64,000 nucleotides of DNA. Source: Flavobacterium sp. IMCC34852. GTDB lineage: Bacteria > Bacteroidota > Bacteroidia > Flavobacteriales > Flavobacteriaceae. Position 1 is the stretch's first letter; each line of letters opens with the position of its first letter. Shown one piece after another: positions 43,287 through 51,931 of the stretch. The stretch is taken from assembly GCF_030643905.1 (NCBI RefSeq), contig NZ_CP121446.1, forward strand, positions 2,480,001-2,544,000, read 5' to 3'. The notes beneath the pieces were generated by a model. It did not search any database and was not told the DNA's origin. It saw only the letters and a list, made by a program, of their open reading frames with translations. Both the position numbers and the translations under genes were made by a program.

Positions 43287-44578
43287 TGATTACAACCGCC
43301 TTTATAAATCTTTGGAATGAACGGGTGGGCGCTGTAGCATGGGATGCCAACACCCAAACGGCCAACTTCGAATATGATCCAAAATTCATAGCAAACAATT
43401 GGGAAGTGGCTCCTTTAAAAATGCCATTAAACCAAGCAAGCCGAATTTTTTCCTTCCCTGATTTAGTTAGAAATGCAACCTTCAAAGGATTACCGGGATT
43501 ACTCGCCGATGTAATGCCCGACAAATATGGGAATCAATTAATAAATGCATGGTTAGCACAAAATGGCCGTCCGGAAAACAGTTTAAATCCGGTGGAGTTA
43601 TTGTGTTTTATTGGTACGCGTGGGATGGGTGCTTTAGAGTTTGAACCGGTAAACTTCAAATCCAATCAAACTGCCTTCACTATCGAAATGGACAACTTGG
43701 TCAAAATAACACAAGAAGTGGTCAACAACCGGAATGATTTTGAAACCAACCTGAACAACGATGAACAAAAAGCGTTAATGGACATCCTGAAAATTGGAAC
43801 TTCTGCCGGTGGTGCTCGGCCAAAAGCCATTATTGCCTACAATGAAAAAACGGGAGTAATCAAATCAGGGCAAGCAAAAGCACCCAAAGGATTCAACCAT
43901 TGGTTAATCAAATTAGATGGTGTAAGCGATAGTCAATTTGGCGCTTCAACAGGATATGGTCGCGTAGAAATGGCCTATTATCTTATGGCCAAAGCCTGCA
44001 AAATTGAAATGACAGCCTGCCGATTGTTAGAAGAAAATGGTAGAGCACACTTCATGACACAACGTTTTGACCGTGAAGACGGCGATATAAAACACCACAT
44101 TCAAACCTTTTGTGCCATGCAACACTTTGACTTCAACAATGTAAATAGCTACAGCTACGAACAACTGTTCCAAACCATGCGACTGTTGCGACTTCCCTAT
44201 CCTCAAGCCGAACAAATGTTCCGCAGAATGGTCTTTAATGTTATGGCACGCAACTGCGATGACCATACCAAAAATTTTGCTTTTCGTATGAAAAAAGACC
44301 AAGCTTGGGAATTAGCTCCAGCCTATGACATTTGCCACGCCTACAGACCGGGTAGCGAATGGGTAAGTCAACATGCCTTGAGCATTAACGGGAAAAGAAG
44401 TAATATTATGAAAGAGGATATGTTGACTGTGGCTAAATCAATGAATATTAAAAAAGCGTCTGATATCATTCAGCAAACCAGTGATGTTATAAAAAATTGG
44501 GCTTCTTTTGCAGAAGAAACCAAAGTGACCCCTAAACTGAGAGAAGCTATTGGAGCTACTTTGATAACTTTAGATTAG
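43286..44578 (+). CDS. hipA: HipA-like serine/threonine kinase toxin
   Basis: A 430-residue protein with the HipA N-terminal domain (ATFKGLPGLLADVMPDKYG), the ATP-binding loop GTSAGGARPKAI, the catalytic block NVMARNCDDHTKNFAF (H-x-x-N-type D/N residues) and the metal Asp in LAPAYDICHA. HipA kinases phosphorylate targets such as glutamyl-tRNA synthetase and cause growth arrest. Size and motifs are complete, so it should be active. It lies 826 nt outside the right att repeat. Confidence 0.88.
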   Translation: MITTAFINLWNERVGAVAWDANTQTANFEYDPKFIANNWEVAPLKMPLNQASRIFSFPDLVRNATFKGLPGLLADVMPDKYGNQLINAWLAQNGRPENSLNPVELLCFIGTRGMGALEFEPVNFKSNQTAFTIEMDNLVKITQEVVNNRNDFETNLNNDEQKALMDILKIGTSAGGARPKAIIAYNEKTGVIKSGQAKAPKGFNHWLIKLDGVSDSQFGASTGYGRVEMAYYLMAKACKIEMTACRLLEENGRAHFMTQRFDREDGDIKHHIQTFCAMQHFDFNNVNSYSYEQLFQTMRLLRLPYPQAEQMFRRMVFNVMARNCDDHTKNFAFRMKKDQAWELAPAYDICHAYRPGSEWVSQHALSINGKRSNIMKEDMLTVAKSMNIKKASDIIQQTSDVIKNWASFAEETKVTPKLREAIGATLITLD

Positions 44579-44590
44579 AAAAGAACATTA

Positions 44591-44803
44591 CTAATCTTCC
44601 CAACCACATAAATCTAATCCTCTTTCTTTGGCTTCTTTAAGAGTCACTTTGATGACTTCATGCTTGCAAGCACTCAATCCTCGGCAGAATTCCTTTAAAT
44701 GGTATTTCTTGGCTCCTTTACTGTTACAGATGTATACATTATCAGCAATACCATTAAATGAAGTTAAGGTTACGAAAACCAAAAGTAAGACTGCTTTTTT
44801 CAT
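44591..44803 (-). CDS. small secreted Cys-containing protein
   Basis: A 70-residue protein with a signal peptide (MKKAVLLLVFVTLTSFNGIA) and a mature part with four Cys: YICNSKGAKKYHLKEFCRGL, SACKHEV and LDLCGWED. The spacing suggests two disulfides or a small metal site. From memory, related small proteins are common in Flavobacteriia. Function unknown. Confidence 0.7.
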   Translation of the reverse strand: MKKAVLLLVFVTLTSFNGIADNVYICNSKGAKKYHLKEFCRGLSACKHEVIKVTLKEAKERGLDLCGWED

Positions 44804-44837
44804 TGGACGACTTTTAAAGTTTTATAAAGATAAGAAT

Positions 44838-45242
44838 TTAATCAACAGTGAGTTCGTATTCGTTTCCGTCTGGGTCTGTTGCTTTTAATTCGCCATAATC
44901 AACCCATTCAACATCCACGTCAATTTCTTCGCCATCGGTATTGGTAATGGTTCCGGTACCATATTTATCTTCCATACTTACATTACCGGTAACTTCGTCT
45001 CCATTTGCATCATAGCCTGAAACGTCATAATTATAACCGTAATCACCACTAGTTCCGGTTCTGTATTCGTATTTGTAACTACTGTCTACATGAACCGTTT
45101 TTAATTCTTCATCGGTAAATTCTTCTGAGTTAGCGGGTACAAAGCCTTGTCTTTGTTCCTGCTCTTTTTGTTTACAACTAAAAAGCGTAAACAAGACAAT
45201 GATTATAATGACTCGAGTTAAGTTGTGTATTGTTTTTATCAT
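44838..45242 (-). CDS. lipoprotein with acidic repetitive C-terminus
   Basis: A 134-residue protein with a lipobox (LFSC, Cys 23) followed by a Gln/Glu-rich linker and a domain rich in Asp, Gly and Tyr (YNYDVSGYDANGDEVTGNVS, EDKYGTGTITNTDGEEIDVD). The beta-rich repeated DGxE pattern suggests a small surface domain. No family recognised. The genes on both sides are also exported, so this is a small cluster of secreted proteins. Confidence 0.65.
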   Translation of the reverse strand: MIKTIHNLTRVIIIIVLFTLFSCKQKEQEQRQGFVPANSEEFTDEELKTVHVDSSYKYEYRTGTSGDYGYNYDVSGYDANGDEVTGNVSMEDKYGTGTITNTDGEEIDVDVEWVDYGELKATDPDGNEYELTVD

Positions 45243-45252
45243 GTCAAATGGT

Positions 45253-46056
45253 TTACTTAATTTCTAACTCCAGTGACAAAGGAATGTGGTCTGAAACGGC
45301 TTTGGCTTTGGCAAAATCATTAAAATCTTTATAGAAATGAATGGCTTTGGGGTTCTTTACCGCTATTTTAGTGCTATTGTACCAGAGGTTATCAAATTCA
45401 TTGGAAAGACAATTATTATTTTCACAGCTCTTTTTTAGTGATGTCTTTTGGTTTTCAAAAGCAGGTTTGTATCCCATCTTTTTTAATGGATTGAAAACAG
45501 TGTGTGATTGTGGGCAATTAAAATCACCTACAAAAACAATATTTAAATTGGGGTATTGCAAAGGAAGGTTTTTGAAATGTTTAATCTCAGTTTCGGGTTG
45601 TTTGCTTTTGGTTATAGCATGGAAATTAGCTAAGGTGAATTGTCTTTTATTGTATTCAAACGTGGCATAATAGGGTTCACGGTCAATTAACAAACTGAAT
45701 TTTTCCTCCAACCAAGGTTTATTAACCAATCTAACTTTAGCCGTTTTCCAAAGAAAAGCATAACGCTCTGTTTTGTAGGCTGAGCTACTCGTTGGGTCAC
45801 TAATAGCATAATCCCATTTGGCGCCTTTACGGTTGAGTTCGTCAGCTAGTTTGGCAACCGCTTGAGCACCGCCGTAGCCGGCAACTACTTCTTGCAAGGC
45901 GACTATATCAAAATCTTTAACTGTGTTGGCGATATAGGTAATGGTGCTGTCTGACTTAGAGCTGCCGAGGTTTTCAACGTTCCAAGTTAGGATTTTGACT
46001 TGGGCGTTTGCAAAAATCCCGAGTATAAGGTGAAGAAATAGTAATTTGATTTTCAT
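45253..46056 (-). CDS. secreted endonuclease/exonuclease/phosphatase family nuclease
   Basis: The 267-residue protein has a signal peptide ending FANAQ and the EEP fold: ILTWNVENLGSS, DIVALQEVVAG (metal Glu), the catalytic GDFNCP and the final SDHIPLSLEL. These are the residues of DNase-I-like nucleases. Export suggests a role in extracellular DNA use rather than defence. Confidence 0.88.
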   Translation of the reverse strand: MKIKLLFLHLILGIFANAQVKILTWNVENLGSSKSDSTITYIANTVKDFDIVALQEVVAGYGGAQAVAKLADELNRKGAKWDYAISDPTSSSAYKTERYAFLWKTAKVRLVNKPWLEEKFSLLIDREPYYATFEYNKRQFTLANFHAITKSKQPETEIKHFKNLPLQYPNLNIVFVGDFNCPQSHTVFNPLKKMGYKPAFENQKTSLKKSCENNNCLSNEFDNLWYNSTKIAVKNPKAIHFYKDFNDFAKAKAVSDHIPLSLELEIK

Positions 46057-46092
46057 AGCTTGTAATCAAAAGATTTTTTCTCATTTACAAAT

Positions 46093-47124
46093 CTACAATC
46101 CATCAATATCTTTCTCAATTAATTTGTATTTATCTTTAATATCATCACCCATGTAAAAATCCAATAAGTCCTTTTTTGTCAAAGTGCCTTGAATTAAAAA
46201 CCGTTTTAAATACTCTTGATTAAATTCCATCAGCAACATCGATTTTTCCAGTTGCTTTAATATTTCTTTATTGTTTTCGATATTAGCATGGACCAATGTT
46301 CTAACAGAGAGTATTTGATTGATATCCTTTATGATACGGTTTACTATCATTGCCAAAACATCTTTTTCTATTTCGACATTTTTTGCATTAAGGGCAATGT
46401 CCCTAGCCAACATGTAGGCAATTGCGAGATTGGAGTAGTCGCCTTTCTGAGAATTGATAATAGCTACAAAACCTATTTCAGGTATATAACCGACGTTGTC
46501 AAAATTTTTGAGAATAGAATTGTCAACCAATGAAATGTCGAAAACAATCATGCTGACTTTTGCGTCTCTATTTGCTTGTGCTTCTATCAACTGACTCCAA
46601 GCGGTATCTGTTTTACGGGTAAAAATTTCTTTATTTTCAATCTCACCGAAACGGATGCTTTTATCAAATTTACATTCTATGGCTATCTTTAAATCTGAGG
46701 AACCATTTACTTCACAAATGATATCACCTGTTTTGTTCCTTGACAAATTACCCGCTGCATTTCCAGTTAAAAAAGCCCGATCTTTTAATCGCTTTTCCGT
46801 GAAATAGTTATTCAAGTACTCTGCAATATCATCTTCAGCCAGTGCTCCTTTAATTGTTGACTTATAGAACAATTCCTTTTTCATCTCGAAAATCATTTTG
46901 AGACTTTCCAATTCTGTACCCAGTTCGTTATTGGTTTTAGCAAGGAAGGCTGAAATTCGGTCTTCCATTAATGCTAAAACACCAATATAAATAGCACGCA
47001 GAAGTTTGTCATCTCTTTCATTTGATGGTAAATTGTCAAAATAGTTGAAGACGATTTGGTTTTCGATTTCGAATTCCTGTATTTCGAGACGTTTTAGTTG
47101 TTGGTTGAGTTTTATTGTTGACAT
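46093..47124 (-). CDS. PD-(D/E)XK nuclease-like protein paired with a zinc-hook ATPase
   Basis: A 343-residue cytoplasmic protein, helical at first, with TGDIICEVN (Asp 134) followed by IAIECKFD (Glu 150, Lys 152). That D...ExK pattern is the nuclease active site of restriction-type enzymes. The remainder is helical. It begins 2 nt after the stop of the ATPase gene, so both are made together. I infer that it is the effector of an ATPase-nuclease defence pair. Confidence 0.7.
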   Translation of the reverse strand: MSTIKLNQQLKRLEIQEFEIENQIVFNYFDNLPSNERDDKLLRAIYIGVLALMEDRISAFLAKTNNELGTELESLKMIFEMKKELFYKSTIKGALAEDDIAEYLNNYFTEKRLKDRAFLTGNAAGNLSRNKTGDIICEVNGSSDLKIAIECKFDKSIRFGEIENKEIFTRKTDTAWSQLIEAQANRDAKVSMIVFDISLVDNSILKNFDNVGYIPEIGFVAIINSQKGDYSNLAIAYMLARDIALNAKNVEIEKDVLAMIVNRIIKDINQILSVRTLVHANIENNKEILKQLEKSMLLMEFNQEYLKRFLIQGTLTKKDLLDFYMGDDIKDKYKLIEKDIDGL

Positions 47125-47126
47125 AA

Positions 47127-49415
47127 TTATAATGTTGCTTGTAACGCTTTATAGTGTGTTTTATCCTTTTTGAGTTGCTTAATGAGTTCCTTACAAGATT
47201 GACTTATATCAGCTAGTAATTCGCTATGTTGACCAATTCTGTCAATATTGTTAAAGTGACTGAAATAGTGGAAAGGTTTACAAATTCTTTTAGAAATTTC
47301 AGTATTCCATATTTCAGTAGCTCTATCATCTACTTCTTCAGTACTAGGATATTTTGCAAGAGTATAAATTTCTAAAAATCTTCTTAAAACATTTGGCATA
47401 ATAAGAACGTTCTCCGAAGTAGATTCAGCACTGAACTCAGTAATTAACTTAAAAAGATAATGATATTCTGATTTAAAATCATCATAAACTTTTGGAAGAT
47501 TTACAATTCCTGATTCATTTAATTTTCTAGAAATAAAATATCTTGATTCATCACGTTTATATCTATAACCTTTTTGAGTTGGCATTTCCTTTAAAAGATT
47601 AAAGAATTCATAGTTATGAGTCGATATAAATAGTTGTTTGCATTTCTGAATCCACATTTTTTGATTAACATTATTAGGGTCATCTACTTTCTTATATAAA
47701 AAGTCTTTCAATAATGCATTTATTTGAAAAATATGATTTCCATCTAAACTTGAAATAGGATCATCAATAAATAAAATTGTGTCTTTTAGTTCATTTTTTA
47801 ATTCAAGACTTTTAAGGGTAACTAAATAATGTGAAAATGAAATTGCCATTTTTTCACCTTCACTTAAATGTTTTGCTATTTCATCACCTCTATATAGATT
47901 GTATTTTTGTACACTTTCGTTATATTTAATTCTAATATCTTCTTTCCCTAAAAAACTTTGAATGAAATAATCGAATTGTAAACTGCCTTCTTCTGCACTA
48001 TTCCTCAGGGCCTTTAATCTTTCAATTTCCTTTTGATTAGTATCTATTTTAGCATTTAGTTTTTCAATTTCTTTTAATGACTTCTCATATTTTAGTTGTT
48101 TCGATAGATATTGATTTTCTTTTAAAAACCGTCCAACTAGATGATTAATATATTTGTTTCTTTCAGATTGAATCAGATCGTCGAATTCTCTAGAAAATTT
48201 GTTATTCTGATTTAATATTTCGTTAATATTTTCTGCTGCTTTTTGGATGGAAGCAATATCATAATTGTTTAAAGGATGAACTTTCTCGTAAATTTTATTT
48301 TCAATTTTTTGGCTTAGTAGATTCTCTGCCTTTACTAATTCTTTAATATATTTTGTAATCTCTTTATCTATAACTTTTTTTGATTTTGCATATTGTTCTT
48401 GATATCCATCATTAATTTCTTGAATACTTTTGGGAAAATTTATATTCTTCAAACTTTCTTTTTCTACCTTAATTCTTTCTAGTATTAGCTGAGAGGAATT
48501 TCTTAGTTTAGCAGCTTGATTTTGATAATATCTATTAAGAATATCAATTCTATTTTTAGAAATGATATTATCACAGAACAAACATTTTTCATCTTCCTTG
48601 TTTATTTCTAATCCTTTTTTAACCCATTGAAAAGCATCTGAACTATTATCTAATATTTGCAAAACGTCTTGTTTACTAGGTTCTGAAATTAACATTTTGT
48701 TTACTTCATCAATTAGATAGTTTATTTGAAAATCAAAAACAACTGTATCAATTTCAGGTTTTGGTTTCTCAATTTTCACAATTTTATTTAGCCTTTCAAT
48801 TTCATCCTTTTTTAAATTGAAGCTGCTTATATTTTGTGCAACGAGTGACAACTGTTTTTTGAAATGCCCTTTGTTAAACTCAATTAGACTTGAGAACACC
48901 TCATTTTTAATTCTTCTTGATTCATTTGTAAATAGATTGTCTTCAAAAATTTCAAAAGCATTAATATCATTATTAAATTTTTCCCGTTCTCCTTTTACTT
49001 CATCACTTCCATTTATTTTTAAAATTTCCCGTTCTAACACATTAATTTTTTCTGAAATTTTTGCTTTTTCACCAACTTCAAAGAAAATGGCATTTATATT
49101 ATTGTCAAGTTCCCATTTTAAGTTTTCTTTTATGTAGTCAGAATTGAAAACCAATAGTTTAAAAGGAAATGTCTCTAAATTACTTTTATTAAAAGAATTT
49201 GTGTCAGTTATAATTTTAAAATCACCTGAAGAATAACTATCAAATATTTTTTTGTTTTGAAGTGAGCTAAAGATCCTTGATAGTGTAGTCTTTCCAGAAT
49301 AGTTCCAACCATAGAATAAGTTTTTTTGGCTAAAATCTACCAAACCAGAAATTGAGTTCCAATTGAAATTTTTGTAAATGCCAAAATTTGAAATATTTTC
49401 AATCCTTTTAATCAT
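47127..49415 (-). CDS. AAA_13-type ABC ATPase with zinc-hook motif (RloC/PrrC-like)
   Basis: The 762-residue protein has Walker A GWNYSGKTT (36-44), a coiled-coil middle with CLFC (C278, C281) at the tip like a Rad50-type zinc hook, signature HLSEGEK (516-522), Walker B ILFIDDPISSLD (547-558) and switch His 600 (STHN). The C-terminal 160 residues include R679xxE682 and H716/H720. That pattern could correspond to the Arg-Glu-His triad of PrrC/RloC anticodon nucleases. The nuclease-like partner at 46093-47124 follows. Whether the C-terminus is itself a nuclease is uncertain. Confidence 0.75.
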   Translation of the reverse strand: MIKRIENISNFGIYKNFNWNSISGLVDFSQKNLFYGWNYSGKTTLSRIFSSLQNKKIFDSYSSGDFKIITDTNSFNKSNLETFPFKLLVFNSDYIKENLKWELDNNINAIFFEVGEKAKISEKINVLEREILKINGSDEVKGEREKFNNDINAFEIFEDNLFTNESRRIKNEVFSSLIEFNKGHFKKQLSLVAQNISSFNLKKDEIERLNKIVKIEKPKPEIDTVVFDFQINYLIDEVNKMLISEPSKQDVLQILDNSSDAFQWVKKGLEINKEDEKCLFCDNIISKNRIDILNRYYQNQAAKLRNSSQLILERIKVEKESLKNINFPKSIQEINDGYQEQYAKSKKVIDKEITKYIKELVKAENLLSQKIENKIYEKVHPLNNYDIASIQKAAENINEILNQNNKFSREFDDLIQSERNKYINHLVGRFLKENQYLSKQLKYEKSLKEIEKLNAKIDTNQKEIERLKALRNSAEEGSLQFDYFIQSFLGKEDIRIKYNESVQKYNLYRGDEIAKHLSEGEKMAISFSHYLVTLKSLELKNELKDTILFIDDPISSLDGNHIFQINALLKDFLYKKVDDPNNVNQKMWIQKCKQLFISTHNYEFFNLLKEMPTQKGYRYKRDESRYFISRKLNESGIVNLPKVYDDFKSEYHYLFKLITEFSAESTSENVLIMPNVLRRFLEIYTLAKYPSTEEVDDRATEIWNTEISKRICKPFHYFSHFNNIDRIGQHSELLADISQSCKELIKQLKKDKTHYKALQATL

Positions 49416-49443
49416 AATTGTATTTTACAAAATTGTTAATTTA

Positions 49444-49626
49444 TTAATTTAAGCCAGATCCATTTCTTGCTAAAAATTTCATCTTTTCGACATGATAGCT
49501 TACAGCTTTTCCAAAATTTTAGATATATATCTTAGAAGAAAATGAGAATTTGACTTTAATAAAATCATTTCCTATTTCATAACCGTACACTCCAGAATTT
49601 CCACTTGAATTTCTATATCTTTCCAT
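49444..49626 (-). pseudogene. KTSC-domain-like small protein with an internal stop
   Basis: The frame starts with ATG at 49626 and reads MERYRNSSGNSGVYGYEIGN then DFIKVKFSFSSKIYI, followed by TAA at 49519-49521. The same frame continues as NFGKAVSYHVEKMKFLARNG and SGLN to a stop at 49444-49446. The SGV..YE...DFI.V.F....Y.Y.......HV..MK.LA..G.GLN pattern is that of small KTSC proteins. One nonsense codon (probably from a Tyr codon) breaks it. A sequencing error is the alternative. Confidence 0.6.
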
Positions 49627-49642
49627 TAAAAATTACTAATTA

Positions 49643-49891
49643 TTAAAATTCAACTTCCCACCTCGGTTTAAAACTATTTTCAGTAATCTGTACATCATTT
49701 ATTGAATCAAATAAAAATCCTCTGATTCCATTCTTCTTAATGTCAAAACCATAAAAAAAATAAACTCCATTTTTCTCTCTAAAACTGTATGGTTCAACTT
49801 CTCTCCAGCCTTCATTAGAACCATCTTTTTCTGTATAATCTATTAATATAGTTTTTAAGTTCCGACCTGCTTCGATAATTATATTTTTCAT
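49643..49891 (-). CDS. stand-alone WYL-like domain protein (82 aa)
   Basis: This small protein, ILIDYTEKDGSNEGWREVEP, then YSFREKNGVYFFYGFDIKKN and GIRGFLFDSINDVQITENSF, fits the ligand-binding core of the WYL domain. No helix-turn-helix is attached. WYL domains sense nucleic acid ligands and regulate defence genes. Here the domain stands alone between an exonuclease gene and an ATPase/nuclease pair. It may act as a partner or regulator. Confidence 0.65.
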   Translation of the reverse strand: MKNIIIEAGRNLKTILIDYTEKDGSNEGWREVEPYSFREKNGVYFFYGFDIKKNGIRGFLFDSINDVQITENSFKPRWEVEF

Positions 49892-49901
49892 TACCTTGTT
49901 A

Positions 49902-50471
49902 TTAAATTATACCTTGCCTTCTTAACTCCCAAAAACATTTTGCAGTAGCGTTAATATCTACAGCAGCATTATGTGCTTCATCAAAATCAAAGTTAAACAA
50001 TTTATAATGTAACTCTGATAATTTTGGCCATTTGTAGCCATAGTAGCCCTCTATTTTACAAAAGTTTGTAGTGCTTTGCATAGTGCAAATTTTCTTTTTT
50101 GCGGGTATGCTATTATTCATACCGGATCGTAAGAATTCTGAACCCATAATTTTTTCATCAAAACTCATATTATGAGCCACTAATGTTTCTGAATTATTTA
50201 TAAGAGAATGAAAATGATTTAAAACACTTTGTAAATCAACACCTTCATTCAGCGCTTTTTCATGAGTAATTCCATGAATATCAGAGGATTCTTTTGGTAT
50301 CATAAATCCATTAGGTTTAATGATAAAATCTCCTTCTGAAATTTTATTACCATTATTGTCGTATTGTAAAAAAGCTAACTGAACCAATCTAGGCCAATTG
50401 TTTAAATCTGTTACAGGTGCTTTCCAATCTCTGGGCAAACCTGTTGTTTCTGTGTCAAAGAATAAATACAT
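49902..50471 (-). CDS. DEDDh 3'-5' exonuclease (DnaQ-like)
   Basis: From the ATG at 50471 (MYLFFDTETTGLPRDWK) the protein has 189 residues. Motif ExoI is FDTETTG, ExoII AHNMSFDEKI and ExoIII HNAAVDINAT with the catalytic His, so the DEDDh site is complete. It is similar to the epsilon proofreading subunit but free-standing. It lies 10 nt upstream of the WYL gene on the minus strand and may belong to the same operon. Confidence 0.88.
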   Translation of the reverse strand: MYLFFDTETTGLPRDWKAPVTDLNNWPRLVQLAFLQYDNNGNKISEGDFIIKPNGFMIPKESSDIHGITHEKALNEGVDLQSVLNHFHSLINNSETLVAHNMSFDEKIMGSEFLRSGMNNSIPAKKKICTMQSTTNFCKIEGYYGYKWPKLSELHYKLFNFDFDEAHNAAVDINATAKCFWELRRQGII

Positions 50472-50475
50472 ATTG

Positions 50476-51030
50476 TTATTTTTTAAGTTCTTCCATTTTG
50501 TTTTTTGCTTCTTCAAATGAGGCTTCAATAGTTTCTACTTTATCAATAAACAAAGTATTATCTGAACCATATTTTTCTAATTGGATATACCAAGTTACTT
50601 TTCCTTTACTAATTAAATACCCAACTTTAAAGCCATCTACAGTGGTAAACTTGTTTTCTAAATAATCAGGATTAGCAGTAATATCTTTTTCAACCTCATT
50701 TTTTAAAGAACTTAAGGCTTTTATGACCTCTAATAAATCTGAGTATTCAATTGATGCTGTTGAATTACTATACTGTCCGGATTTTACAATTTGAAAAAAA
50801 TAAGTTGAAGAAGTTCCAGAGCTAATTTTTCTAATTCTCGCCTCAGAAGATGCATAAGAAGTTTTAATTCTGTTAAGATTATAGTCGGTAAACTTTATAA
50901 TCGTTCCAGTTTTAGAAGCAAACACATCCATTTTTGTTTTTTCCTTTTCGATTTCTTTTTTCACATCCTGAGCGTATGAACTTATTGACGTGAGTAATGC
51001 AATCAATAGAATGGTTATGATTTTTTTCAT
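50476..51030 (-). CDS. exported hypothetical protein
   Basis: A 184-residue protein with a signal peptide ending SSYAQ and then a basic/acidic helical region. The central part (FTDYNLNRIKTSYASSEARI, SGTSSTYFFQIVKSGQYSNS) looks like a small alpha/beta domain. It ends in a Glu/Lys-rich helix. No family recognised. The 5-nt gap to the exonuclease gene suggests co-transcription, even though this protein is exported. Confidence 0.65.
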   Translation of the reverse strand: MKKIITILLIALLTSISSYAQDVKKEIEKEKTKMDVFASKTGTIIKFTDYNLNRIKTSYASSEARIRKISSGTSSTYFFQIVKSGQYSNSTASIEYSDLLEVIKALSSLKNEVEKDITANPDYLENKFTTVDGFKVGYLISKGKVTWYIQLEKYGSDNTLFIDKVETIEASFEEAKNKMEELKK

Positions 51031-51128
51031 TTTTTTGTGTATTAAAAGTTAGTATTAAATTCTTTAGCACTTGCCACCGGAACAGCCGTATGCATAACTA
51101 TCCCGGCACAAATGCATCCACAATTATA

Positions 51129-51431
51129 TTATCGGGGACACGACCAAATAAGGCTGTCTCCTTTTTCGGCATTATTTTTCCAGTTGAGGACTTGAAGATT
51201 ATTTAAATCATCATTGCCTCCCATAGCTACCGGGTAAATATGGTCAATCTCCCAACCATACATAGAGTCTCTATCGCCATGGTCTGTATATCGAATGGCA
51301 AAGCCACAAAGGTCTCTTCGCCATAATTCGGGCGGATAATTGGGAATGGTTGTGGCCTTGTTCCATATTAATTGCTTGGTTTCCTCTGACCAAGGTGCGC
51401 CATTACGGTCTGTACTGTGTTTTCTGTTCAT
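51129..51431 (-). CDS. small HNH endonuclease
   Basis: A 100-residue protein with the HNH motif EIDHIYPVAMGGNDDLNNLQ and then LNWKNNAEKGD (His-Asn-Asn/His pattern D-H...N...N-K). This corresponds to a single ββα-metal nuclease domain with an N-terminal helical segment. Stand-alone HNH proteins are found in restriction systems and mobile introns; here no partner is obvious. A dyad (51519-51536) lies 88 nt upstream of its start. Confidence 0.8.
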   Translation of the reverse strand: MNRKHSTDRNGAPWSEETKQLIWNKATTIPNYPPELWRRDLCGFAIRYTDHGDRDSMYGWEIDHIYPVAMGGNDDLNNLQVLNWKNNAEKGDSLIWSCPR

Positions 51432-51518
51432 ATTAACCTTGATTTATGACTTCAATATGGATTAAGCGTTTTTAACCATTGGATGTTGTACAAACCTAAA
51501 TCCAATAAAAATGTATTC

Positions 51519-51536
51519 TTTACGGAAATCCGTAAA
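51519..51536. promoter_or_regulatory. TTTACGG-N4-CCGTAAA dyad upstream of the HNH gene
   Basis: A perfect 7-bp dyad with a 4-bp spacer, preceded by GTATTC. The same composite (GTATTC + TTACGG-N4-CCGTAA) lies at 53231-53253, next to the response regulator gene. The shared flank suggests a common regulator rather than chance. Confidence 0.55.
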
Positions 51537-51548
51537 CACAAAAAAACA

Positions 51549-51929
51549 TTATGGTCCTTCCTCTATTATTTCAACTACATTCCCATTCAAATCAACTTTT
51601 GCTTTTACAAAATTCTTAACTACGCCTCCAAATGCATTTTTCCCTCTATATGTAGTCAAGACAATTAAATGATCATCCATATCCCAATATTTAGTTTCTG
51701 CATGCTCGTAACTATCGGGATCATTCATTGCCTCTTTAATCATTTTAGTAAGTCCAGGATGTGAACCATCCCACGCGCTAAACTGTTTCTCTAATTCAAT
51801 CTGTCTTTCGGTCTTGGGAGTTCCGTCCGAGTTGAAACTATCTTGCTTATCATCTTCGCTTCCAAAAGCCATTACTAAAAATGCAACGAAAATTAGGGCA
51901 GAACCTAAATGCTGTATTCTTTTTTTCAT
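51549..51929 (-). CDS. exported/membrane-anchored hypothetical protein
   Basis: A 126-residue protein with a hydrophobic N-terminus (LGSALIFVAFLVMAFGS), an acidic linker with two Lys/Asp-rich stretches, and a beta-rich C-terminal domain (DDHLIVLTTYRGKNAFGGVV, KNFVKAKVDLNGNVVEI). From memory, such domains occur in many Bacteroidota exported proteins. Function unknown. It lies 2 nt downstream of the membrane protein gene at 51932. Confidence 0.6.
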   Translation of the reverse strand: MKKRIQHLGSALIFVAFLVMAFGSEDDKQDSFNSDGTPKTERQIELEKQFSAWDGSHPGLTKMIKEAMNDPDSYEHAETKYWDMDDHLIVLTTYRGKNAFGGVVKNFVKAKVDLNGNVVEIIEEGP

Positions 51930-51931
51930 TC

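Noticed and set aside
51069..51122. Short Cys-rich frame (MHLCRDSYAYGCSGGKC) after the HNH gene
   Set aside because: It looks protein-like and could be the remnant of a longer C-terminus, but 17 codons are too few to support a gene call.
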